A stretch of 64,000 nt of DNA. Origin: Candidatus Nitrosocosmicus oleophilus. Lineage in GTDB: Archaea > Thermoproteota > Nitrososphaeria > Nitrososphaerales > Nitrososphaeraceae. The notes under the pieces were generated by a model that saw only the letters and a program-made list of their open reading frames with translations, was not told the DNA's origin and did no database searches. Below are positions 40,863 to 48,645 of the stretch, in pieces; the first letter of the stretch is position 1; each line of letters begins with the position of its first letter. The translations under genes were made by a program, and so were the position numbers. The stretch spans positions 2,046,001-2,110,000 of the forward strand of contig NZ_CP012850.1 of assembly GCF_000802205.1 (NCBI RefSeq). Reading direction: 5' to 3'.

Positions 40863-41591
40863 TTGAATGCAATCAAAAACGTGTTAAAAAACAATTATCG
40901 CAATACTGAATTAGATGAATTTCTAAAAGAGGAATTAAAAGATGCCGGATTTGGAGGAGCTGATATTCAGAAATCACCTTTGGGTACTAGACTCACCTTG
41001 TACGTCACACGACCAGGACTTGTTATTGGAAGAAAGGGAAGTGGCATTAGAGATCTTACATCAAAGTTAGAGGTAAAATTTGGTTTAACCAATCCACAAA
41101 TTTCAGTTGTTGAGGTAGAAGTACCAGAATTAAATCCGAAGATAATGTGCAACAGGTTGGCACAACTCATTGAAAGAGGCACTGCTTTCAGGCGAGCTGC
41201 TTTGTGGACGGTGAATACCATAAAGAACGCTGGCGCACTCGGCGTTGAAGTGACCATTTCCGGAAAGTTACGTAGTGAAAGGGCCCATTTTGAGAAACAT
41301 TCTTCTGGGATTATTCCAAAAAGTGGCAATATGGCTGATAGAGTCGTGCGAGAAGGGATTACACATGTCCTAACAAAAATGGGAATAATGGGAATTAGAC
41401 TGAAAATTGCGATAAAAAATGCTACACCACCAGAGTTTGAACTCATAACTAACTTTAAGGATCATAGCAATCAAAAAAACCAACAAGATACTAGTAATTT
41501 GTCAGTTTCAAATGAAAATGAACTGCCTGAACCTGGTGAAACAAAACCGCAGAAAGAAATATTAGAAAATAAGGGAGAGATAAATAAATAA
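40863..41591 (+). CDS. rps3: Ribosomal protein uS3
   Basis: A 242-residue protein with a KH domain (GLVIGRKGSGIRDLTSKLEVKFG) and the late GTAFRRAALWTVNTIKNAGALGVEV, ERAHFEKHSSGIIPKSG. A hydrophilic Asn/Glu-rich tail of about 40 residues extends past the core. It starts with TTG directly after the rpl22 stop. Confidence 0.97.
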   Translation: MNAIKNVLKNNYRNTELDEFLKEELKDAGFGGADIQKSPLGTRLTLYVTRPGLVIGRKGSGIRDLTSKLEVKFGLTNPQISVVEVEVPELNPKIMCNRLAQLIERGTAFRRAALWTVNTIKNAGALGVEVTISGKLRSERAHFEKHSSGIIPKSGNMADRVVREGITHVLTKMGIMGIRLKIAIKNATPPEFELITNFKDHSNQKNQQDTSNLSVSNENELPEPGETKPQKEILENKGEINK

Positions 41592-41801
41592 TTGTCAAGA
41601 AATCGAACTAAGACATTAAGACAATTTAACGATCAAGATCTTAAAGACAAATTAAGTGATTTGAAGGTAGATTTAGCTAAACTTCGTTCTGAATCGATCA
41701 AAGGGACTCTAAAGAAAGAAGCTGGAGTTATTAGGTGGAAAAGAAGAGACATAGCGAGAATTCTTACCCTCATGAATGAAAGAACTGGAGCTAAGAGATA
41801 A
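41592..41801 (+). CDS. rpl29: Ribosomal protein uL29
   Basis: A 69-residue helical hairpin near the exit tunnel: LRQFNDQDLKDKLSDLKVDLAKLRSES and then VIRWKRRDIARILTLMNER. TTG start immediately after the rps3 stop. Confidence 0.95.
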   Translation: MSRNRTKTLRQFNDQDLKDKLSDLKVDLAKLRSESIKGTLKKEAGVIRWKRRDIARILTLMNERTGAKR

Positions 41802-41804
41802 AAA

Positions 41805-42080
41805 ATGAAAACAGGGGATCTTATTTATTTGGACGAATATCTCGGTAGATTTATTAATATTACTAAATCCAGAAATACAAAGAATTCAAACAGGTCAGGA
41901 ACTATTGTAAATGAAACTAAGAACATGTTATTCTTGATTAGCCATCAAAACAAAAGCATTATAAGGATTCCAAAAAATGAAATCTGTGAATATGTAATTT
42001 GTCATGCAGGTGAAACATATACACTTGATGGCAAGCGATTATTAGGCAGACCAGAGGAACTAGTTAACATATTAAAGTGA
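41805..42080 (+). CDS. rnp1: RNase P protein component 1 (Rpp29/Pop4)
   Basis: A 91-residue Sm-like barrel protein of the archaeal RNase P holoenzyme that helps cleave pre-tRNA 5' leaders. SGTIVNETKNMLFLI and KSIIRIPKNEICEYVI match the Rpp29 core, and LDGKRLLGRPEEL is the conserved tail. Its place between rpl29 and rps17 is the standard archaeal arrangement. Start ATG three bases after rpl29. Confidence 0.92.
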   Translation: MKTGDLIYLDEYLGRFINITKSRNTKNSNRSGTIVNETKNMLFLISHQNKSIIRIPKNEICEYVICHAGETYTLDGKRLLGRPEELVNILK

Positions 42081-42085
42081 TTATT

Positions 42086-42409
42086 ATGGCTAAGAATATT
42101 GGTATCCAGGTAAAAGCTCCAAAGAAAACATGCACTAATAGATATTGTCCATTTTGCGGGTCACTTTCACTAAGAGGAAAATTGATAGTAGGGACGGTAG
42201 TTAGTCATAAAGGAAAAAACATGGTGGTAGTAGAGCGAGAATATTCCAGATTTGTAGACAAGTATAAAAGATATGAGCGAAGCAAATCAAAAATTCACGC
42301 ATTCATATCTGACTGCATGGATGTATCTGACGGAAACAAAGTTAAAATTGCAGAATGTCGACCCTTGTCAAAAACCATTTCTTTTGCTGTTGTGGAGGTA
42401 AGTGAATAA
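42086..42409 (+). CDS. rps17: Ribosomal protein uS17
   Basis: A 107-residue OB-fold protein: KNIGIQVKAPKKTCTNRYCPFCGSLSLRGK, then VVSHKGKNMVVVEREYSRFVDKYKRYERSKSKIHAF. The archaeal CPFC pair is present. The ATG at 42086 is chosen; a GTG at 42077 overlaps the rnp1 stop and would add three residues. Confidence 0.95.
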   Translation: MAKNIGIQVKAPKKTCTNRYCPFCGSLSLRGKLIVGTVVSHKGKNMVVVEREYSRFVDKYKRYERSKSKIHAFISDCMDVSDGNKVKIAECRPLSKTISFAVVEVSE

Positions 42410-42411
42410 CT

Positions 42412-42846
42412 TTGTCAACTAAATCAAGAGCCGTATCTTCAAGAGGAGTAGAAGAATTTAGACCATATGTTACTAGAGCACTCCCACTATATGCTAATCT
42501 TGTTTGTGCAGACAATACTGGTGCAAAAATATTACAAATTGCTCAAGTAACTCGATATAAAGGAAGACATTCAAGGCTACCTGCAGCCGCTGTCGGTGAT
42601 TTCGTCACAGTTACTGTAAAAAAAGGACCTGCCGAACTCAGAAAACAAATTTTTGGAGCTGTCATAGTCAGACAGAAATATCCAATTAGGAGGTTGAATG
42701 GCGTCCGAGTATCTTTTGAGGATAATGCTGCTGTTTTGGTTACAACAGAGGGCGAAATTAAAGGAACAGATTTGAAAGGGCCAGTAGCTGCTGAAGCTGC
42801 TGAAAAGTGGCCACGAATTGCTAACTTAGCGTCTATGATTATATAA
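42412..42846 (+). CDS. rpl14: Ribosomal protein uL14
   Basis: A 144-residue protein at the subunit interface. TRALPLYANLVCADNTGAKILQIAQV and GDFVTVTVKKGPAELRKQIFGAVIVRQKYPIRR are diagnostic. TTG start two bases after rps17. Slightly longer N-terminus than usual. Confidence 0.97.
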   Translation: MSTKSRAVSSRGVEEFRPYVTRALPLYANLVCADNTGAKILQIAQVTRYKGRHSRLPAAAVGDFVTVTVKKGPAELRKQIFGAVIVRQKYPIRRLNGVRVSFEDNAAVLVTTEGEIKGTDLKGPVAAEAAEKWPRIANLASMII

Positions 42847-43230
42847 GTGAAAGAAATGAAAAGAAAATCAAATAATATATGTTCAAATTTGTCAAATAAT
42901 TTGAAGAAGGAATACAATACAAAGAGTTTGAGAATCGTTAAAGGCGATACCGTCAAAATCATGCGAGGAGAATACAAGGGGGTAGAGGGAAAGGTAGAGA
43001 AACTTAATACCGTAAAGGGAAGACTTAGTATAGAAGGTGTTCAAAGAGAAAAAATCAAAGGTGGACAAGTTAAAGTTCAAATTCATGCCTCCAATGTTCG
43101 TATTACCTCATTACACCTAGATGATAAATATCGAAAGAATAAGATCGGAAATCAGGAACAAATTAATAAATCGTCAAGAAAACAAACAGTGATTACACCT
43201 GAAAAAAATGAGGAAAAAAGTGAAAATTAA
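42847..43230 (+). CDS. rpl24: Ribosomal protein uL24
   Basis: A 127-residue protein with a KOW motif (IVKGDTVKIMRGEYKGVEGKVEKLN) followed by VEGVQREKIKGGQVKVQIHASNVRIT and a polar tail. GTG start directly after the rpl14 stop. It binds 23S and helps nucleate large-subunit assembly. Confidence 0.95.
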   Translation: MKEMKRKSNNICSNLSNNLKKEYNTKSLRIVKGDTVKIMRGEYKGVEGKVEKLNTVKGRLSIEGVQREKIKGGQVKVQIHASNVRITSLHLDDKYRKNKIGNQEQINKSSRKQTVITPEKNEEKSEN

Positions 43231-43953
43231 ATGGTAAAAAAAAGTGGTAGTACCAAATTAAAAAGACAAATGGCACCTAAATTCTGGGATATTAAGCGTA
43301 AAGAATCACCTTTCATTCTGGCACCCAGACCTGGCCCATATGCAAAAACAAAATGCTATTCCATCGGCGTATTAATTCGCGATGTTTTGCATTTGTGTTC
43401 AAATTTAACTGAGGCTAAGAGAATATTAAACTCGGGACAGATTAAGGTTGATGGCAGAATTAGGAGAGATGAGCGTTTCGGCGTGGGAATTATGGATATT
43501 ATAGAGATAGTACCGAGTGGTATCACATATAGATTGGTGCCAAAAGGTTCAAAATTACTAGTCCCTACTCAAACTGCAGAAAAGACAATCAAACTGTTAA
43601 AAATCACCAGTAAAGTGAGTTATCGAGGAAACAAAATCCAATACGGGTTTCACGATGGTAAAACCTTGATATCGGATAATAGAGATATGAATGTTGGTGA
43701 TTCTTGTTTAGTAACGATTCCTTTAATAAAAATAGAACAACATATAAAATTCGAGAATGGATGTAATATACTTGTGGTTCAGGGTGAAAACGCAGGCAAA
43801 ATTGGAAAGGTAGAAGAGATTAAGGATGGTATGTTTTCGTTACCTAAAAGAGTTGTATTAACACTTGATGAAAAAACCGTGGAATTGCCAGTTGACATAG
43901 TAATGCCTATTGGTTTTGAAAAGCCTGTATTAGAGGTGCTGGATAATGAGTGA
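43231..43953 (+). CDS. rps4e: Ribosomal protein eS4
   Basis: A 240-residue protein with MAPKFWDIKRKESPFILAPRPGP near the start, an S4 RNA-binding domain (LTEAKRILNSGQIKVDGRIRRDERFGVGIMD) and a C-terminal KOW-like segment (NILVVQGENAGKIGKVEEI). Present in archaea and eukaryotes only. It starts right after rpl24 and overlaps rpl5 by eight bases. Confidence 0.96.
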   Translation: MVKKSGSTKLKRQMAPKFWDIKRKESPFILAPRPGPYAKTKCYSIGVLIRDVLHLCSNLTEAKRILNSGQIKVDGRIRRDERFGVGIMDIIEIVPSGITYRLVPKGSKLLVPTQTAEKTIKLLKITSKVSYRGNKIQYGFHDGKTLISDNRDMNVGDSCLVTIPLIKIEQHIKFENGCNILVVQGENAGKIGKVEEIKDGMFSLPKRVVLTLDEKTVELPVDIVMPIGFEKPVLEVLDNE

Positions 43954-44464
43954 AGATAAAATAAACCCAATGAAAGAAATTCACGTATCTAAGGTGGTAA
44001 TTAATATTGGTGTAGGTAAATCTGGAGATCCTGTTGAGAAAGCTAAGAATGCTTTATCTGAGCTAACTGGAAAAACTCCAAGTGTGAGGGGGGCAAAAAA
44101 AAGCGTTAGAGATTTTGGGATTCACAAAGGTGAGCCAATAGGTGCAATGGTTACCTTGAGACGAACAGATGCCACAAACTTTTTAAGACGAATAATGGAA
44201 TCTAAGAGGAATGTGATAAAGAATTCATCATTTGATAATAATGGTAATATATCTTTTGGAATCCATGAACATATTGATATTCCTGGTACAAAGTATAATC
44301 CTGATATTGGTATATTTGGAATGGATGTATGTGCCGCTTTGACTAGACCCGGTTACAGAATTTCAAAAAGGAGAAATCCCAGTAAGATCGGCAAAAATCA
44401 CAAAATTACAAAAGACGAGTCAATTGAATTCTTCAAGGCTCACTTCGGAGTTGAAGTCAATTGA
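43946..44464 (+). CDS. rpl5: Ribosomal protein uL5
   Basis: A 172-residue protein binding 5S rRNA. IHVSKVVINIGVGKSGDPVEKAKNALSELTGK and RISKRRNPSKIGKNHKITKDES are family segments, with GIFGMDVCAALTRPGYRI in the second half. It overlaps rps4e and rps14. Confidence 0.96.
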   Translation: MSEDKINPMKEIHVSKVVINIGVGKSGDPVEKAKNALSELTGKTPSVRGAKKSVRDFGIHKGEPIGAMVTLRRTDATNFLRRIMESKRNVIKNSSFDNNGNISFGIHEHIDIPGTKYNPDIGIFGMDVCAALTRPGYRISKRRNPSKIGKNHKITKDESIEFFKAHFGVEVN

Positions 44465-44643
44465 AAATTAAAATAAGAGATTATGCCCTCACCGGAAGGA
44501 AGAAGTTAGCTCACGGCAAGGGTACTCGATGGTGTAAAAGGTGTGGATCCTTTAGTGGTATGATCTGTTCCTATGATCTTATGCTATGTCGAAGATGTTT
44601 TAGGGAAGTTGCCTTCTCATTAGGGTTTAGGAAATACGAATAG
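44461..44643 (+). CDS. rps14: Ribosomal protein uS14
   Basis: A 60-residue zinc-binding S14: GTRWCKRCGSFSGMICSYDLMLCRRCFREVA supplies two CxxC knuckles plus an extra Cys. TTG start overlaps the rpl5 stop by four bases. Confidence 0.95.
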   Translation: MKIKIRDYALTGRKKLAHGKGTRWCKRCGSFSGMICSYDLMLCRRCFREVAFSLGFRKYE

Positions 44644-44654
44644 GTGATTGTTGA

Positions 44655-45047
44655 GTGCCAGCATTAAACATTTTATCTAATCTATTCACTACTCTGTATA
44701 ATAATGAGATGCGGAGAAAACGAGAATGTATAGTTTTGCCCGCGTCAAAATTCTCAAGTGAAGTTTTAAGGGTGATGCAAAAACAACGATATATCGGAGA
44801 ATTCGAACAAGTCGATGACGGGAGATTGGGTAAGTTTAGAATACAACTTTTGGCTAAAATTAATAAATGTGGGATTATTACTCCCAGATTTAGTGTGAAG
44901 AAAGATCGATACTTAGATTGGGAACGCCAGTTTCTTCCATCATATAATATGGGTATATTAATAGTGTCTACCAGTAAAGGAATTATGTCTCACCATGATG
45001 CCCAAAATGAAGGTCTAGGAGGTGCACTTATAGGTTATGTCTACTAA
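44655..45047 (+). CDS. rps8: Ribosomal protein uS8
   Basis: A 130-residue protein binding 16S helix 21: LSNLFTTLYNNEMRRKRECIVLPASKFSSEVL and VSTSKGIMSHHDAQNEGLGGALIGYVY are archaeal uS8. GTG start (44655), eleven bases after rps14; it overlaps rpl6 by eleven. Confidence 0.96.
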   Translation: MPALNILSNLFTTLYNNEMRRKRECIVLPASKFSSEVLRVMQKQRYIGEFEQVDDGRLGKFRIQLLAKINKCGIITPRFSVKKDRYLDWERQFLPSYNMGILIVSTSKGIMSHHDAQNEGLGGALIGYVY

Positions 45048-45579
45048 GCCTGAATTTTACACAAATGAGATCGTTATCCCAGAAGGGGTAACGATTAATA
45101 AGGATCAGAACCTCATTACCGCAACCGGTACAAATGGAAAAGTTCAAAAGGATTTTACGAAAATTCCAGCGGTGATAGATATTAGTAATGAAAAAATTAC
45201 AATAAGATCTTATGGGAATAGAAAAAGCGATTTTGCGTTGGTCAATACGGTGCATAGTCTTATTAGAAACATGATAAAGGGATCTACAACAGGATTCACA
45301 TATAAATTAAAAATAGTATTTGCACACTTCCCCATATCCGTCAAGATAAAGGGCCATGAGGTCTTTATTGAAAACTTTTTTGGAGAACGATCCGCGAGGG
45401 TATCTAAGATACTTGGGAAGGAAACTAAGGTTACTGTTCAAGGCGATGATATTTTGATTACAGGACCAAATATCGAACATGTATCTCAAACAGCTGCAAA
45501 TATAGAATCTTCTACTAGGATAAAAAATAAAGACTCTAGGGTGTTTCTTGATGGAGTATACATATACTCCAAAGCCTAG
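45037..45579 (+). CDS. rpl6: Ribosomal protein uL6
   Basis: A 180-residue protein with two similar domains; GFTYKLKIVFAHFPISVKIKGHEVFIENFFGE and VSQTAANIESSTRIKNKDSRVFLDGVYIY match the family. It is the last gene of the cluster here; rpl32e, rpl19e, rpl18, rps5, rpl30, rpl15 and secY, which normally follow in archaea, are absent from this position. Confidence 0.96.
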   Translation: MSTKPEFYTNEIVIPEGVTINKDQNLITATGTNGKVQKDFTKIPAVIDISNEKITIRSYGNRKSDFALVNTVHSLIRNMIKGSTTGFTYKLKIVFAHFPISVKIKGHEVFIENFFGERSARVSKILGKETKVTVQGDDILITGPNIEHVSQTAANIESSTRIKNKDSRVFLDGVYIYSKA

Positions 45580-45710
45580 AACATTATGAAATAATCTATT
45601 TATCATTGTTATAATGAGTCAGATTTGATCATAACGTTTAGTTTCTGAATAGAAGAACAAGGTAGCAAACATAACATTTATTTATTCTTTACATTTTTTA
45701 TTAGCATAGT

Positions 45711-45813
45711 GCCGCTGTAGCTCAGCTTGGTAGAGCAAATTCATAATGAATGCATTGTGAAGCTTAACTGGCTGTTAACCAGTAGGTCATCAGTCCGAGT
45801 CTGATCAGCGGCG
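45711..45813 (+). tRNA. tRNA-Asn (GUU) with a 29-nt non-canonical intron
   Basis: Acceptor GCCGCTG (45711-45717) pairs with CAGCGGC (45806-45812); D stem GCTC/GAGC; anticodon stem ACTGG/CCAGT (45767-45771 with 45779-45783) with loop CTGTTAA, anticodon GTT at 45774-45776; T stem ATCAG/CTGAT. No CCA is encoded. Between the D stem and anticodon stem there are 30 bases where one is expected. The D-stem GAGC can pair with GCTT (45762-45765), flanked by 3-base bulges AAA (45737-45739) and AAC (45766-45768); cuts after the second base of each remove 45739-45767 and restore a normal tRNA. The intron is thus at about position 26/27, not at 37/38. Confidence 0.92.
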
Positions 45814-45824
45814 CTTCGATTTGA

Positions 45825-46181
45825 TTAAAACGAAACTATATCTAATGCTATTGCATCAGATAATAAATAAATGTGTCTGTTCCCTGAAACAAAATTATTT
45901 TTAATATCTATCCTAGGAACCCATCTATTTGAGGATGTGAATAGTCTCTCTTTCTTCATTCTGTTTTCAAGCGCTTCTATATCTAGTTCTATCTCTTCTA
46001 TCTCTTCAGTTTCCAGATTTTGAATTATCAATAATATTTTCTTTATCAATACCCTGTCCCCATTTTTGGAGAAGTCGCGACTTCTTTCATCTTCTTCTAT
46101 GATTTTTATTTTGATCTGTTTTCGATTTAGTGCATCTCTACTCATAAGCATTCTATCACTCAGATACCCTTCATAACCCAT
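45825..46181 (-). CDS. Unknown 118-residue protein
   Basis: No family recognised. The protein has a basic start, a charged middle (ETEEIEEIELDIEALENRMKKE, helical) and a C-terminal part with NRWVPRIDIKN. It is the last gene of a minus-strand run whose next member upstream (DUF35) is 30 bp away, so it may be co-transcribed with the thiolase operon. Its end lies 12 bp from the tRNA end on the other strand. Confidence 0.45.
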   Translation of the reverse strand: MGYEGYLSDRMLMSRDALNRKQIKIKIIEEDERSRDFSKNGDRVLIKKILLIIQNLETEEIEEIELDIEALENRMKKERLFTSSNRWVPRIDIKNNFVSGNRHIYLLSDAIALDIVSF

Positions 46182-46211
46182 TGCGAATCAATGTACATAA
46201 GTTGTTAATAA

Positions 46212-46565
46212 TTATTTTAATCTTTTAACTTCAATTTTGGAGAATTCTAAGTCTAATTTGTTATTTTTGACGCCAACTTGCGAAATTCTAATTCTGTCAT
46301 AAGGTAATACACTTTGATCAACGCTCCCAATTAATCGTATACCTGAAAATTCGCCTATGCCGTAATATCCTACTAAATCTGGAAGATTAGAGAATGATTT
46401 TTCAAGCAAAATACCTTTTCTATTGATTTTTCTAAAACCAGTTTTATTGAAACAGAATTTGCAATAACGATTTGGAGGCCAGATATGGATTTTACAACTG
46501 AAGCAAAAAGTCGTAAGCAGGATACCTTTCTCAGCATAGTTTATAATAATATCAAATAATATCAT
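46212..46565 (-). CDS. DUF35 OB-fold / zinc-ribbon acyl-CoA partner protein
   Basis: A 117-residue protein: an N-terminal rubredoxin-like ribbon (CFSCKIHIWPPNRYCKFC) and an OB-fold (YYGIGEFSGIRLIGSVDQ). DUF35 proteins accompany thiolases and, in archaea, bridge acetoacetyl-CoA thiolase to HMG-CoA synthase or act with other thiolases on acyl-CoA. Its gene is 6 bp after the thiolase stop, the classic pairing. Confidence 0.85.
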   Translation of the reverse strand: MILFDIIINYAEKGILLTTFCFSCKIHIWPPNRYCKFCFNKTGFRKINRKGILLEKSFSNLPDLVGYYGIGEFSGIRLIGSVDQSVLPYDRIRISQVGVKNNKLDLEFSKIEVKRLK

Positions 46566-46571
46566 CCTAAG

Positions 46572-47669
46572 TTATTTTTCAAGAATTATTACTGTAGTGG
46601 AGGTACCTGCGGCGGCCATATTGTGAACCAGACCATGCTTACAGCCTTCTTTTTGTCTTAAACCTGCCCTTCCTTGTAATTGTAGCACTATTTCGTTGGT
46701 CTGATCAATCCCAGTCGCACCGATGGGATGGCCGCATCCAAGTAGCCCTCCCCTCACGTTAGTATAAAGTGTGTTTTCTTTTATTATTTTTCTTCCCTGA
46801 CCCTTTTCGACAAACCCCAAGTCTTCGTAGGCCAAGAGCTCAAGAATTGTAAACGCATCGTGTATCTCCACGATATCAATGTGTTTGGGTGTCAATTTCG
46901 ATTGTTCAAAAGCCTCTCTTGCAGCTATTCTCGTAGATATTATGGAATCAAGGTCATTTGAAATAGATCCAAAGCTAGCGCCTTGGTTATTCTGGGAAAT
47001 ACCTCTGATCCAAACCGGTACTTCAGTCCTCTTTGCCTTCGCTTCTGATAAGAGGAGTATTGACGAAGATCCCTCGCAGGGATAACAACAGTCAAACTTT
47101 TTTAAGGGTTCTACCATCATTTTTGAATTAATTATTGATGAATAAGTAAATTGTTTGTCATAGAATAACGCATTTTTGTTCTTATTTGCACTGGCATGAT
47201 TTTTCAAAGAAACAATGGCTAGATCTTCCTCAGTTGTTCCATACTTTCGAAAGTGGTTTTGGGCATATAGTGATGCCCAGTGAATTGGCATGTCGTATTG
47301 TCCTCTTGAGGTATCCCAAGTTAGCTTGTTACCTTGACTGTCTTGCTTTTCTGCGCCTGTTACTAATACTGCGTTACATAATTCCGATTTTATCAATGAG
47401 TAGGCTAACATAATACCACTGGTCCCTGAATTACATAGATTTTCGACCTTGGTAGAAAATTTTGGTCTGATGCCTATCATTTCCGATACAATGTTACCCA
47501 AATATAAATCGTTTGAGCTACTAGATACAATTAGACCATCTATTTCATCCTTTTGAATTTGTGTTTTCTCAAGTAGATCCACTATGGATTTACTAGCTAA
47601 CTCAGCAGGAGTAAAATCTGAAGCCTTAGTAAATTTTTGAGTATTGGTAGAATCAATTGCTATTTCCAT
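46572..47669 (-). CDS. Thiolase family acetyl-CoA acetyltransferase-like enzyme
   Basis: A 365-residue thiolase of the SCP-x/archaeal type. The acylation cysteine is C79 (NLCNSGTSG), and the late GGLLGCGHPIGATG supplies the catalytic His and Cys region; DIVEIHDAFTILELLAYEDLG is also typical. Likely reactions: acetoacetyl-CoA formation or cleavage, or degradation of a longer acyl-CoA. It overlaps the upstream LLM gene by ten bases and is followed closely by its DUF35 partner. The ATG at 47669 is clear. Confidence 0.9.
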   Translation of the reverse strand: MEIAIDSTNTQKFTKASDFTPAELASKSIVDLLEKTQIQKDEIDGLIVSSSSNDLYLGNIVSEMIGIRPKFSTKVENLCNSGTSGIMLAYSLIKSELCNAVLVTGAEKQDSQGNKLTWDTSRGQYDMPIHWASLYAQNHFRKYGTTEEDLAIVSLKNHASANKNKNALFYDKQFTYSSIINSKMMVEPLKKFDCCYPCEGSSSILLLSEAKAKRTEVPVWIRGISQNNQGASFGSISNDLDSIISTRIAAREAFEQSKLTPKHIDIVEIHDAFTILELLAYEDLGFVEKGQGRKIIKENTLYTNVRGGLLGCGHPIGATGIDQTNEIVLQLQGRAGLRQKEGCKHGLVHNMAAAGTSTTVIILEK

Positions 47670-48643
47670 AACTCTGTAAAATCCTTGTAGTTTAGATTGC
47701 CATTAGTATCTTTTACAGGATTCAATTGTAATATCGGTAAATCGATACCGATTTTTTTCCAACGTTTGATCTGACTATTGCAATCATTTATGGAACCTGC
47801 AATAACAAAGTCATCAAGCATCTCATCTGTAATGTTTCTAATTGACTCTGCTAGACCATATTTGTTGTAATCACTGTAGATTCTTTCAACTACTGACTTG
47901 TATTTTGTTTTCATCAACGATTCGTAGTAGATCCTGCTCACTGATATATAGAAGGCTAAAGTTCTGGCTGCTCTCAGAGCAGCTTTCGTAGGATCTTTAT
48001 TTGAAACGGATGTTATGATTACAAAAGCCTTCATAAATTCTTGATTTTGATTAACAATTTTGATGCTCTTAATAGCCCTCTTTAATTCATCTTTTGGTTT
48101 CAGGTAGAGGATAATTCCATCGGCATACTTTGTAGCTACCTTGATCATTCCAGGATTTACAGCAGCAACATAGATAGGAATATCGTCCCTTGAGTGTTCA
48201 AGCAATTTAAAATTCCTAATAACAACGGTATGTCCATGATAGTTAACTTTTTTTGATTTTAACAACAATTTTATCGATTGAACGTATTCTTTCATTCTGA
48301 TTAACGGCTTATCAAATTTGATACCATGAAGGTTTTCCACCAAGACAAAAGTGCTGGTGCCAAGGCCTAAAATAACTCGTTTATCAGATAAGTTATCTAA
48401 TGAAATTCCACCCATACCGATTGTCGCTGGGGATCTAGAATAGATATTTACAATAGAAGTTCCTAATTTTACTCTCTTAGTAACTTGAGATAAGGCCCCA
48501 AGGGTTGAAAACGCCTCTTTCCCCCACGACTCTGGAGCCCATATGGAATGAATGTTTTCATTTTTATCTACTATAGAAGCAAATTCAAGGATTTCTCTTG
48601 ACTTTAACAATGATCCAATACTATAACCAATTTTTTCCTTCAT
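47660..48643 (-). CDS. LLM-class (F420-dependent, Mer-like) oxidoreductase
   Basis: A 327-residue TIM-barrel flavin/F420 oxidoreductase resembling methylene-H4MPT reductase (Mer) and F420-dependent dehydrogenases: IHSIWAPESWGKEAF, RVKLGTSIVNIYSRSPATIGMG and RVILGLGTST are in the right order. Substrate unknown. It lies between a sugar nucleotidyltransferase (2 bp upstream) and the thiolase (overlap), so an operon joining sugar activation, a hydride transfer and acyl-CoA chemistry is likely. Confidence 0.85.
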   Translation of the reverse strand: MKEKIGYSIGSLLKSREILEFASIVDKNENIHSIWAPESWGKEAFSTLGALSQVTKRVKLGTSIVNIYSRSPATIGMGGISLDNLSDKRVILGLGTSTFVLVENLHGIKFDKPLIRMKEYVQSIKLLLKSKKVNYHGHTVVIRNFKLLEHSRDDIPIYVAAVNPGMIKVATKYADGIILYLKPKDELKRAIKSIKIVNQNQEFMKAFVIITSVSNKDPTKAALRAARTLAFYISVSRIYYESLMKTKYKSVVERIYSDYNKYGLAESIRNITDEMLDDFVIAGSINDCNSQIKRWKKIGIDLPILQLNPVKDTNGNLNYKDFTELWK

Positions 48644-48645
48644 AT

